From positions 744,001 to 808,000 of the forward strand of contig CAUVYP010000583.1 in assembly GCA_963556195.1 (NCBI GenBank): a stretch of DNA of 64,000 nt, in the 5' to 3' direction. Source of the stretch: Sepiola atlantica. Lineage: Eukaryota > Mollusca > Cephalopoda > Sepiida > Sepiolidae. This document shows, one piece after another, positions 41,731 to 54,590 of this stretch. A model generated the notes under the pieces. It saw only the letters and a list, made by a program, of their open reading frames with translations. It made no database searches and had not been told where the DNA came from. The position numbers and the translations under genes are program-made. Each line of letters opens with the position of its first letter. Within the stretch, counting starts at the first letter, position 1.

Positions 41731-42223
41731 TTGTTAAATGTAAACAATCATTACCTTGAATTGTTGATTTATATGTTTTGTTGTTAAATGTTAACAATCA
41801 TCACCTTGAATTGTTGATTATATGTTTTGTTGTTAAATGTTAACAATCATCACCTTGAATTGTTGATTATATGTTTTGTTGTTAAATGTTAACAATCATT
41901 ACCTTTAATTGTTGATTTATATGTTTTGTTGTTAAATGTTAACAATCATCACCTTGAATTGTTGATTATATGTTTTGTTGTTCAATGTTAACAATCATTA
42001 CCTTGAATTGTTGATTATATGTTTTGTTGTTAAATGTTAACAATCATTACATTAAATTGTTGATTTATATGTTTTGTTGTTAAATGTTAACAATCATCAC
42101 CTTGAATTGTTGATTTCTTTGTTTTGTTGTTAAATGTTAACAATCATCACCTTGAATTGTTGACTATATGTTTTGTTGTTAAATGTTAACAATCATTACC
42201 TTGAATTGTTTATTTATATGTTT

Positions 42224-43055
42224 TGTTGTTAAATGTTTACAATCATCACCTTGAATTGTTGATTATATGTTTTGTTGTTAAATGTTAACAATCATTACCT
42301 TGAAATGTTTATTTATATGTTTTGTTGTTAAATGTTTACAATCATTACCTTGAATTGTCGATTATACGTTTTGTTGTTAAATGTTAACAATCATCACCTT
42401 GAATTGTTGATTTATATGTTTTGTTGTTAAATGTTAACAATCATTACCTTGAATTGTTGATTTATATGTTTTGTTGTTAAATGTTAACAATCATCACCTT
42501 GAATTGTTGATTTATATGTTTTGTTGTTAAATGTTAACAATCATCACCTTGAATTGTTGATTATATGTTTTGTTGTTAAATGTTAACAATCATCACCTTG
42601 AATTATTGATTATATGTTTTGTTGTTAAATGTAAACAATCATCACCTTGAATTGTTGATTATATGTTTTGTTGTTAAATGTTTACAATCATCACCTTGAA
42701 TTGTTGATTATTTGTTTTGTTGTTAAATGTTAACAATCATTACCTTGAATTGTTGATTATATGTTTTGTTGTTAAATGTTAACAATCATTACCTTGAATT
42801 GTTGATTATATGTTTTGTTGTTAAATGTTAACAATCATCACCTTGAATTGTTGATTATATGTTTTGTTGTTAAATGTTAACAATCATCACCTTGAATTGT
42901 TGATTATATGTTTTGTTGTTAAATGTTAACAATCATCACCTTGAATTGTTGATTTATATGTTTTGTTGTTAAATGTTAACAATCATCACCTCGAATTGTT
43001 AATTATATGTTTTGTTGTAAAATGTTAACAATCATCACCTTGAATTGTTGATTAT
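42224..43055 (+). repeat. 0.83-kb block shared with 1,142-1,973 (offset 41,082)
   Basis: TGTTTAC at about 42,235 (1,153), GAAATGTTTATT at 42,302 (1,220), GAATTATTGATT at 42,600 (1,518) and GTAAACAATCATC at 42,631 (1,549) all pair at 41,082. The counterpart in block I copy 2 is at about 15,127-15,958. The block differs by CACCTCGAATT where block I has CACCTCAAATT, and it lacks the TATAATTTTTG unit that ends the match. Confidence 0.78.
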
Positions 43056-44640
43056 ATGTTTTGTTGTTAAATGTTAACAATCATTACCTTGAATTGTTGA
43101 TTATATGTTTTGTTGTTAAATGTTAACAATCATTACCTTTAATTGTTGATTATATGTTTTGTTGTTAAATGTTAACAATCATCACCTTGAATTGTTGATT
43201 TATATGTTTTGTTGTTAAATGTTAACAATCATTACCTTGAATTGTTGATTATATGTTTTGTTGTTAAATGTTAACAATCATTACCTTGAATTGTTGATTA
43301 TATGTTTTGTTGTTAAATGTCAACAATCATTACCTTGAATTGTTTATTTATATGTTTTGTTGTTAAATGTTAACAATCATCACCTTGAATTGTTGATTAT
43401 ATGTTTTGTTGTTAAATGTTAACAATAATCACCTTGAATTGTTGATTATATGTTTTGTTGTTAAATGTTAACAATCATCACCTTGAATTGTTGATTATAT
43501 GTTTTGTTGTTAAATGTAAACAATCATTACCTTGAATTGTTGATTTATATGTTTTGTTGTTAAATGTTAACAATCATCACCTTGAATTGTTGATTATATG
43601 TTTTGTTGTTAAATGTTAACAATCATTACCTTTAATTGTTGATTTATATGTTTTGTTGTTAAATGTTAACAATCATCACCTTGAATTGTTGATTATATGT
43701 TTTGTTGTTCAATGTTAACAATCATTACCTTGAATTGTTGATTATATGTTTTGTTGTTAAATGTTAACAATCATTACCTTAAATTGTTGATTTATATGTT
43801 TTGTTGTTAAATGTTAACAATCATCACCTTGAATTGTTGATTTCTTTGTTTTGTTGTTAAATGTTAACAATCATCACCTTGAATTGTTGATTATATGTTT
43901 TGTTGTTAAATGTTAACAATCATTACCTTGAATTGTTTATTTATATGTTTTGTTGTTAAATGTTAACAATCATCACCTTGAATTGTTGATTATATGTTTT
44001 GTTGTTAAATGTTAACAATCATTACTTTGAATTGTTGATTATATGTTTTGTTGTTAAATGTTAACAATCATTACCTTGAATTGTTGATTATATGTTTTGT
44101 TGTTAAATGTTAACAATCATTACCTTGAATTGTTGATTTATATGTTTTGTTGTTAAATATTAACAATCATTACCTTGAATTGTTGATTTTACTTTTGTTG
44201 TTAAATGTTAACAATCATCACCTTAAATTGTTGATTTATATGTTTTGTTGTTAAATGTTAACAATCGTCACCTTGAATTGTTGATTATATGTTTTGTTGT
44301 TAAATGTTAACAATCATCACCTTGAATTGTTGATTATATGTTTTGTTGTTAAATGTTAACAATCATTACCTTGAATTGTTGATTATATGTTTTGTTGTTC
44401 AATGTTAACAATCATTACCTTGAATTGTTGATTTATATGTTTTGTTGTTTAATGTTAACAATCATCACCTTGAATTGTTGATTATATGTTTTGTTGTTAA
44501 ATGTTAACAATCATCACCTTGAATTGTTGATTATATGTTTTGTTGTTAAATGTTTACAATCATCACCTTGAATTGTTGATTATTTGTTTTGTTGTTAAAT
44601 GTTAACAATCATTACCTTGAATTGTTGATTATTTGTTTTG
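43056..44640 (+). repeat. Block matching 37.5-39.2 kb, with whole-monomer losses
   Basis: Markers pair at offsets that fall stepwise by about 50 or 98 bp: AACAATAATC 37,855/43,421 (5,566), GATTTCTTTG 38,323/43,839 (5,516), and the GATTTTACTTTTG linker with the following TGTTTAC unit at 5,419. This shows losses of one and then two complete monomers. One loss removed a TACCTTTAATT unit and its neighbour near 44.0 kb. Confidence 0.75.
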
Positions 44641-45829
44641 TTGTTAAATGTTAACAATCATTACCTTGAATTGTTGATTATATGTTTTGTTGTTAAATGT
44701 TAACAATCATCACCTTGAATTGTTGATTATATGTTTTGTTGTTAAATGTTAACAATCATCACCTTGAATTGTTGATTATTTGTTTTGTTGTTAAATGTTA
44801 ACAATCATCACCTTGAATTGTTGATTATATGTTTTGTTGTTAAATGTTAACAATCATCACCTTTAATGGTTTATTATATGTTTTGTTGTTAAATGTTTAC
44901 AATCATCACCTTGAATTGTTGATTATATGTTTTGTTGTTAAATGTTAACAATCATTACCTTGAATTGTTGATTTATATGTTTTGTTGTTAAATGTTAACA
45001 ATCATCACCTTGAATTGTTGATTATATGTTTTGTTGTTAAATGTTTACAATCATCACCTTGAATTGTTGATGATATGATTTGTTGTTAAATGTTAACAAT
45101 CATCACCTTGAATTGTTGATTATATGTTTTGTTGTTAAATGTTAACAATCATTACCTTGAATTGTTGATTTATATGTTTTGTTGTTAAATGTTAACAATC
45201 ATCACCTTGAATTGTTGATTATATGTTTTGTTGTTAAATGTTTACAATCATCACCTTGAATTGTTGATTTATATGTTTTGTTGTTAAATGTTAACAATCA
45301 TCACCTTGAATTGTTGATTTATATGTTTTGTTGTTAAATGTTAACAATCATCACCTTGAATTGTTGATTATATGTTTTGTTGTTAAATGTTAACAATCAT
45401 CACCTTGAATTGTTGATTATATGTTTTGTTGTTAAATGTTAACAATCATTACCTTGAATTGTTGATTATATGTTTTGTTGTTCAATGTTAACAATCATTA
45501 CCTTGAATTGTTGATTTATATGTTTTGTTGTTAAATGTTAACAATCATCACCTTGAATTGTTGATTATATGTTTTGTTGTTAAATGTTAACAATCATCAC
45601 CTTGAATTGTTGATTATATGTTTTGTTGTTAAATGTTAACAATCATCACCTTGAATTGTTGATTATATGTTTTGTTGTTAAATGTTTACAATCATCACCT
45701 TGAATTGTTGATTATTTGTTTTGTTGTTAAATGTTAACAATCATTACCTTGAATTGTTGATTATTTGTTTTGTTGTTAAATGTTAACAATCATTACCTTG
45801 AATTGTTGATTATATGTTTTGTTGTTAAA

Positions 45830-46500
45830 TGTTAACAATCATCACCTTTAATTGTTTATTATATGTTTTGTTGTTAAATGTTTACAATCATCACCTTGAA
45901 TTGTTGTATTATATGTTTTGTTGTTAAATGTTAACAATCATTACCTTGAATTGTTGATTTATATGTTTTGTTGTTAAATGTTAACAATCATCACCTTGAA
46001 TTGTTGATTATATGTTTTGTTGTTAAATGTTTACAATCATCACCTTGAATTGTTGATGATATGATTTGTTGTTAAATGTTAACAATCATTACCTTGAATT
46101 GTTGATTATATGTTTTGTTGTTAAATGTTAACAATCATTACCTTGAATTGTTGATTTATATGTTTTGTTGTTAAATGTTAACAATCATCACCTTGAATTG
46201 TTGATTATATGTTTTGTTGTTAAATGTTAACAATCATCACCTTGAATTGTTGATGATATGATTTGTTGTTAAATGTTAACAATCATTACCTTGAATTGTT
46301 GATTATATGTTTTGTTGTTAAATGTTAACAATCATTACCTTTAATTGTTGATTATAGGTTTTGTTGTTAAATGTTAACAATCATCACCTTGAATTGGTGA
46401 TTATAGGTTTTGTTGTTAAATGTTAACAATCATCACCTTGAATTGTTGATTATATGTTTTGTTGTTAAATGTTAACAATCATTACCTTTAATTGTTGATT
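45830..46500 (+). repeat. Block matching 8.5-9.2 kb (offset 37,335)
   Basis: Two GATGATATG linkers (46,055 and 46,252) pair with 8,720 and 8,917. The GGTGATT unit followed by TATAGG at 46,396 pairs with 9,061. After that the offset drops by one monomer and then another by 46.7 kb. A unit reading TTGTTGTATTATATG near 45,903 carries an extra base not seen elsewhere. Confidence 0.75.
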
Positions 46501-47380
46501 ATATGTTTTGTTGTTAAATGTTAACAATCATCACCTTGAATTGTTGATTTATATGTTTTGTTGTTAAATGTTAACAATCATTACCTTGAATTGTTGATTA
46601 TATGTTTTGTTGTTAAATGTCAACAATCATTACCTTGAATTGTTTATTTATATGTTTTGTTGTTAAATGTTAACAATCATCACCTTGAATTGTTGATTAT
46701 ATGTTTTGTTGGTAAATGTTAACAATAATCACCTTGAATTGTTGATTATATGTTTTGTTGTTAAATGTTAACAATCATCACCTTGAATTGTTGATTATAT
46801 GTTTTGTTGTTAAATGTAAACAATCATTACCTTGAATTGTTGATTTATATGTTTTGTTGTTAAATGTTAACAATCATCACCTTAAATTGTTGATTATATG
46901 TTTTGTTGTTAAATGTTAACAATCATCACCTTGAATTGTTGATTATATGTTTTGTTGTTAAATGTTAACAATCATTACCTTGAATTGTTTATTTATATGT
47001 TTTGTTGTTAAATGTTAACAATCATCACCTTGAATTGTTGATTATATGTTTTGTTGTTAAATGTTAACAATCATTACCTTGAATTGTTGATTATATGTTT
47101 TGTTGTTAAATTTTAACAATCATTACCTTTAATTGTTGATTATATGTTTTGTTGTTAAATGTTAACAATCATCACCTTGAATTGTTGATTATATGTTTTG
47201 TTGTTAAATGTTAACAATCATTACCTTGAATTGTTGATTATATGTTTTGTTGTTAAATGTTAACAATCATTACCTTTAATTGTTGATTATATGTTTTGTT
47301 GTTAAATGTTAACAATCATTACCTTGAATTGTTTATTTATATGTTTTGTTGTTAAATGTTACCAATCATTACCTTGAATT

Positions 47381-49469
47381 GTTGATTATTTGTTTTGTTG
47401 TTAAATGTTAACAATCATTACCTTGAATTGTTGATTTATATGTTTTGTTGTTAAATGTTAACAATCATTACCTTGAATTGTTGATTATATGTTTTGTTGT
47501 TAAATGTTAACAATCATTACCTTGAATTGTTGATTATATGTTTTGTTGTTAAATGTCAACAATCATTACCTTGAATTGTTTATTTATATGTTTTGTTGTT
47601 AAATGTTAACAATCATCACCTTGAATTGTTGATTATATGTTTTGTTGGTAAATGTTAACAATAATCACCTTGAATTGTTGATTATATGTTTTGTTGTTAA
47701 ATGTTAACAATCATCACCTTGAATTGTTGATTATATGTTTTGTTGTTAAATGTGAACAATCATTACCTTGAATTGTTGATTTATATGTTTTGTTGTTAAA
47801 TGTTAACAATCATCACCTTAAATTGTTGATTATATGTTTTGTTGTTAAATGTTAACAATCATCACCTTGAATTGTTGATTATATGTTTTGTTGTTAAATG
47901 TTAACAATCATTACCTTGAATTGTTTATTTATATGTTTTGTTGTTAAATGTTAACAATCATCACCTTGAATTGTTGATTATATGTTTTGTTGTTAAATGT
48001 TAACAATCATTACCTTGAATTGTTGATTATATGTTTTGTTGTTAAATTTTAACAATCATTACCTTTAATTGTTGATTATATGTTTTGTTGTTAAATGTTA
48101 ACAATCATCACCTTGAATTGTTGATTATATGTTTTGTTGTTAAATGTTAACAATCATTACCTTGAATTGTTTATTTATATGTTTTGTTGTTAAATGTTAA
48201 CAATCATTACCTTGAATTGTTGATTATACGTTTTGTTGTTAAATGTTAACAATCATTACCTTGAATTGTTGATTATATGTTTTGTTGTTAAATGTTAACA
48301 ATCATTACCTTGAATTGTTGATTATATGTTTTGTTGTTAAATGTCAACAATCATTACCTTGAATTGTTTATTTATATGTTTTGTTGTTAAATGTTAACAA
48401 TCATCACCTTGAATTGTTGATTATATGTTTTGTTGGTAAATGTTAACAATAATCACCTTGAATTGTTGATTATATGTTTTGTTGTTAAATGTTAACAATC
48501 ATCACCTTGAATTGTTGATTATATGTTTTGTTGTTAAATGTAAACAATCATTACCTTGAATTGTTGATTTATATGTTTTGTTGTTAAATGTTAACAATCA
48601 TCACCTTAAATTGTTGATTATATGTTTTGTTGTTAAATGTTAACAATCATCACCTTGAATTGTTGATTATATGTTTTGTTGTTAAATGTTAACAATCATT
48701 ACCTTGAATTGTTTATTTATATGTTTTGTTGTTAAATGTTAACAATCATCACCTTGAATTGTTGATTATATGTTTTGTTGTTAAATGTTAACAATCATTA
48801 CCTTGAATTGTTGATTATATGTTTTGTTGTTAAATTTTAACAATCATTACCTTTAATTGTTGATTATATGTTTTGTTGTTAAATGTTAACAATCATCACC
48901 TTGAATTGTTGATTATATGTTTTGTTGTTAAATGTTAACAATCATTACCTTGAATTGTTGATTATATGTTTTGTTGTTAAATGTTAACAATCATTACCTT
49001 GAACTGTTGATTATACGTTTTGTTGTTAAATGTTAACAATCATCACCTTGAATTGTTGATTTATATGTTTTGTTGTTAAATGTTAACAATCATCACCTTG
49101 AATTGTTGATTTATATGTTTTGTTGTTAAATGTTAACAATCATTACCTTGAATTGTTGATTATATGTTTTGTTGTTAAATGTTAACAATCATCACCTTGA
49201 ATTGTTGATTATATGTTTTGTTGTTAAATGTGAACAATCATTACCTTGAATTGTTGATTTATATGTTTTGTTGTTAAATGTTAACAATCATCACCTTGAA
49301 TTGTTGATTATATGTTTTGTTGTTAAATGTTAACAATCATCACCTTGAATTGTTGATTATATGTTTTGTTGTTAAATGTTAACAATCATTACCTTGAATT
49401 GTTTATTTATATGTTTTGTTGTTAAATGTTAACAATCATCACCTTGAATTGTTGATTATATGTTTTGTT
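47381..49469 (+). repeat. 2,514-bp-offset duplication, copy 1
   Basis: Markers recur at +2,514 or +2,515: GTTGATTATTTG 47,381/49,895, GGTAAATG 47,647/50,161 and 48,435/50,949, GTGAAC 47,752/50,266 and 49,230/51,745, and GAACTGTTGATT 49,001/51,516. The +1 shift is explained by a 50-bp unit (TTATTTATATG) replacing a 49-bp one. The two GGTAAATG units within each copy are 788 bp (16 monomers) apart. Confidence 0.83.
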
Positions 49470-49894
49470 GGTAAATGTTAACAATAATCACCTTGAATTG
49501 TTGATTTTACTTTTGTTGTTAAATGTTAACAATCATCACCTTGAATTGTTGATTTATATGTTTTGTTGTTAAATGTTAACAATCATTACCTTGAATTGTT
49601 GATTTATATGTTTTGTTGTTAAATGTTAACAATCATCACCTTAAATTGTTGATTGATATGTTTTGTTGTTAAATGTTAACAATCGTCACCTTGAATTGTT
49701 GATTATATGTTTTGTTGTTAAATGTTAACAATCATCACCTTGAATTGTTGATTATATGTTTTGTTGTTAAATGTTAACAATCATTACCTTGAATTGTTGA
49801 TTATATGTTTTGTTGTTCAATGTTAACAATCATTACCTTGAATTGTTGATTTATATGTTTTGTTGTTTAATGTTAACAATCATCACCTTGAATT

Positions 49895-51984
49895 GTTGAT
49901 TATTTGTTTTGTTGTTAAATGTTAACAATCATTACCTTGAATTGTTGATTTATATGTTTTGTTGTTAAATGTTAACAATCATTACCTTGAATTGTTGATT
50001 ATATGTTTTGTTGTTAAATGTTAACAATCATTACCTTGAATTGTTGATTATATGTTTTGTTGTTAAATGTCAACAATCATTACCTTGAATTGTTTATTTA
50101 TATGTTTTGTTGTTAAATGTTAACAATCATCACCTTGAATTGTTGATTATATGTTTTGTTGGTAAATGTTAACAATAATCACCTTGAATTGTTGATTATA
50201 TGTTTTGTTGTTAAATGTTAACAATCATCACCTTGAATTGTTGATTATATGTTTTGTTGTTAAATGTGAACAATCATTACCTTGAATTGTTGATTTATAT
50301 GTTTTGTTGTTAAATGTTAACAATCATCACCTTAAATTGTTGATTATATGTTTTGTTGTTAAATGTTAACAATCATCACCTTGAATTGTTGATTATATGT
50401 TTTGTTGTTAAATGTTAACAATCATTACCTTGAATTGTTTATTTATATGTTTTGTTGTTAAATGTTAACAATCATCACCTTGAATTGTTGATTATATGTT
50501 TTGTTGTTAAATGTTAACAATCATTACCTTGAATTGTTGATTATATGTTTTGTTGTTAAATTTTAACAATCATTACCTTTAATTGTTGATTATATGTTTT
50601 GTTGTTAAATGTTAACAATCATCACCTTGAATTGTTGATTATATGTTTTGTTGTTAAATGTTAACAATCATTACCTTGAATTGTTTATTTATATGTTTTG
50701 TTGTTAAATGTTAACAATCATTACCTTGAATTGTTGATTATACGTTTTGTTGTTAAATGTTAACAATCATTACCTTGAATTGTTGATTATATGTTTTGTT
50801 GTTAAATGTTAACAATCATTACCTTGAATTGTTGATTATATGTTTTGTTGTTAAATGTCAACAATCATTACCTTGAATTGTTTATTTATATGTTTTGTTG
50901 TTAAATGTTAACAATCATCACCTTGAATTGTTGATTATATGTTTTGTTGGTAAATGTTAACAATAATCACCTTGAATTGTTGATTATATGTTTTGTTGTT
51001 AAATGTTAACAATCATCACCTTGAATTGTTGATTATATGTTTTGTTGTTAAATGTAAACAATCATTACCTTGAATTGTTGATTTATATGTTTTGTTGTTA
51101 AATGTTAACAATCATCACCTTAAATTGTTGATTATATGTTTTGTTGTTAAATGTTAACAATCATCACCTTGAATTGTTGATTATATGTTTTGTTGTTAAA
51201 TGTTAACAATCATTACCTTGAATTGTTTATTTATATGTTTTTTTGTTAAATGTTAACAATCATCACCTTGAATTGTTGATTATATGTTTTGTTGTTAAAT
51301 GTTAACAATCATTACCTTGAATTGTTGATTATATGTTTTGTTGTTAAATTTTAACAATCATTACCTTTAATTGTTGATTATATGTTTTGTTGTTAAATGT
51401 TAACAATCATCACCTTGAATTGTTGATTATATGTTTTGTTGTTAAATGTTAACAATCATTACCTTGAATTGTTTATTTATATGTTTTGTTGTTAAATGTT
51501 AACAATCATTACCTTGAACTGTTGATTATACGTTTTGTTGTTAAATGTTAACAATCATCACCTTGAATTGTTGATTTATATGTTTTGTTGTTAAATGTTA
51601 ACAATCATCACCTTGAATTGTTGATTTATATGTTTTGTTGTTAAATGTTAACAATCATCACCTTGAATTGTTGATTATATGTTTTGTTGTTAAATGTTAA
51701 CAATCATCACCTTGAATTGTTGATTATATGTTTTGTTGTTAAATGTGAACAATCATTACCTTGAATTGTTGATTTATATGTTTTGTTGTTAAATGTTAAC
51801 AATCATCACCTTAAATTGTTGATTATATGTTTTGTTGTTAAATGTTAACAATCATCACCTTGAATTGTTGATTATATGTTTTGTTGTTAAATGTGTACAA
51901 TCATTACCTTGAATTGTTTATTTATATGTTTTGTTGTTAAATGTTAACAATCATCACCTTGAATTGTTGATTATATGTTTTGTT
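49895..51984 (+). repeat. 2,514-bp-offset duplication, copy 2
   Basis: This is the partner of 47,381-49,469. Differences include GTAAAC/GTGAAC exchanges, a TATGTTTTTTTG run near 51,240 and a GTGTAC unit near 51,893. The match ends where copy 1 has a GGTAAATG unit at 49,470 and copy 2 has a standard unit. About 0.4 kb (49,470-49,894) separates the matched segments. Confidence 0.8.
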
Positions 51985-53409
51985 GTTAAATGTTAACAAT
52001 CATTACCTTGAATTGTTGATTATATGTTTTGTTGTTAAATTTTAACAATCATTACCTTTAATTGTTGATTATATGTTTTGTTGTTAAATGTTAACAATCA
52101 TCACCTTGAATTGTTGATTATATGTTTTGTTGTTAAATGTTAACAATCATTACCTTGAATTGTTTATTTATATGTTTTGTTGTTAAATGTTAACAATCAT
52201 TACCTTGAATTGTTGATTATACGTTTTGTTGTTAAATGTTAACAATCATTACCTTGAATTGTTGATTATATGTTTTGTTGTTAAATGTTAACAATCATTA
52301 CCTTGAATTGTTGATTATATGTTTTGTTGTTAAATGTCAACAATCATTACCTTGAATTGTTTATTTATATGTTTTGTTGTTAAATGTTAACAATCATCAC
52401 CTTGAATTGTTGATTATATGTTTTGTTGGTAAATGTTAACAATAATCACCTTGAATTGTTGATTATATGTTTTGTTGTTAAATGTTAACAATCATCACCT
52501 TGAATTGTTGATTATATGTTTTGTTGTTAAATGTAAACAATCATTACCTTGAATTGTTGATTTATATGTTTTGTTGTTAAATGTTAACAATCATCACCTT
52601 AAATTGTTGATTATATGTTTTGTTGTTAAATGTTAACAATCATCACCTTGAATTGTTGATTATATGTTTTGTTGTTAAATGTTTACAATCATCACCTTGA
52701 ATTGTTTATTATTTGTTTTGTTGTTAAATGTTAACAATCATTACCTTGAATTGTTGATTATTTGTTTTGTTGTTAAATGTTAACAATCATTACCTTGAAT
52801 TGTTGATTATATGTTTTGTTGTTAAATGTTAACAATCATCACCTTTAATTGTTGATTATATGTTTTGTTGTTAAATGTTTACAATCATCACCTTGAATTG
52901 TTGATTATATGTTTTGTTGTTAAATGTTAACAATCATTACCTTGAATTGTTGATTTATATGTTTTGTTGTTAAATGTTAACAATCATCACCTTGAATTGT
53001 TGATTATATGTTTTGTTGTTAAATGTTTACAATCATCACCTTGAATTGTTGATGATATGATTTGTTGTTAAATGTTAACAATCATTACCTTTAATTGTTG
53101 ATTATATGTTTTGTTGTTAAATGTTAACAATCATCACCTTGAATTGTTGATTATATGTTTTGTTGTTAAATGTTAACAATCATTACCTTGAATTGTTGAT
53201 TATATGTTTTGTTGTTCAATGTTAACAATCATTACCTTGAATTGTTGATTTATATGTTTTGTTGTTTAATGTTAACAATCATCACCTTGAATTGTTGATT
53301 ATATGTTTTGTTGTTAAATGTTAACAATCATCACCTTGAATTGTTTATTATATGTTTTGTTGTTAAATGTTAACAATCATCACCTTGAATTGTTGATTAT
53401 ATGTTTTGT

Positions 53410-54590
53410 TGTTAAATGTTTACAATCATCACCTTGAATTGTTGATTATTTGTTTTGTTGTTAAATGTTAACAATCATTACCTTGAATTGTTGATTATTT
53501 GTTTTGTTGTTAAATGTTAACAATCATTACCTTGAATTGTGGATTATATGTTTTGTTGTTAAATGTTAACAATCATCACCTTTAATTGTTGATTATATGT
53601 TTTGTTGTTAAATGTTTACAATCATCACCTTGAATTGTTGATTATATGTTTTGTTGTTAAATGTTAACAATCATTACCTTGAATTGTTGATTTATATGTT
53701 TTGTTGTTAAATGTTAACAATCATCACCTTGAATTGTTGATTATATGTTTTGTTGTTAAATGTTTACAATCATCATCTTGAATTGTTGATGATATGATTT
53801 GTTGTTAAATGTTAACAATCATTACCTTGAATTGTTGATTATATGTTTTGTTGTTAAATGTTAACAATCATTACCTTGAATTGTTGATTTATATGTTTTG
53901 TTGTTAAATGTTAACAATCATCACCTTGAATTGTTGATTATATGTTTTGTTGTTAAATGTTAACAATCATCACCTTGAATTGTTGATGATATGATTTGTT
54001 GTTAAATGTTAACAATCATTACCTTGAATTGTTGATTATATGTTTTGTTGTTAAATGTTAACAATCATTACCTTTAATTGTTGATTATATGTTTTGTTGT
54101 TAAATGTTAACAATCATCACCTTGAATTGGTGATTATATGTTTTGTTGTTAAATGTTAACAATCATCACCTTGAATTGTTGATTATATGTTTTGTTGTTA
54201 AATGTTTACAATCATCACCTTGAATTGTTTATTATTTGTTTTGTTGTTAAATGTTAACAATCATTACCTTGAATTGTTGATTATTTGTTTTGTTGTTAAA
54301 TGTTAACAATCATTACCTTGAATTGTTGATTATATGTTTTGTTGTTAAATGTTAACAATCATCACCTTTAATTGTTGATTATATGTTTTGTTGTTAAATG
54401 TTTACAATCATCACCTTGAATTGTTGATTATATGTTTTGTTGTTAAATGTTAACAATCATTACCTTGAATTGTTGATTTATATGTTTTGTTGTTAAATGT
54501 TAACAATCATCACCTTGAATTGTTGATTATATGTTTTGTTGTTAAATGTTTACAATCATCACCTTGAATTGTTGATGATATGATTTGTTG
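53410..54590 (+). repeat. 786-bp higher-order repeat, run B
   Basis: The unit order seen at 12.2-13.65 kb recurs here at offset 41,330. The rare CATCATCTTGAATT marker is at 53,771 (12,441 in run A) and GGTGATT is at 54,129 (12,799). GATGATATG linkers at 53,788 and 54,574 are again 786 bp apart. About 1.5 units are present before the order changes at a TACCTTTAATT unit near 54,605. One unit has GTGGATT near 53,540, not seen in run A. Confidence 0.82.
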
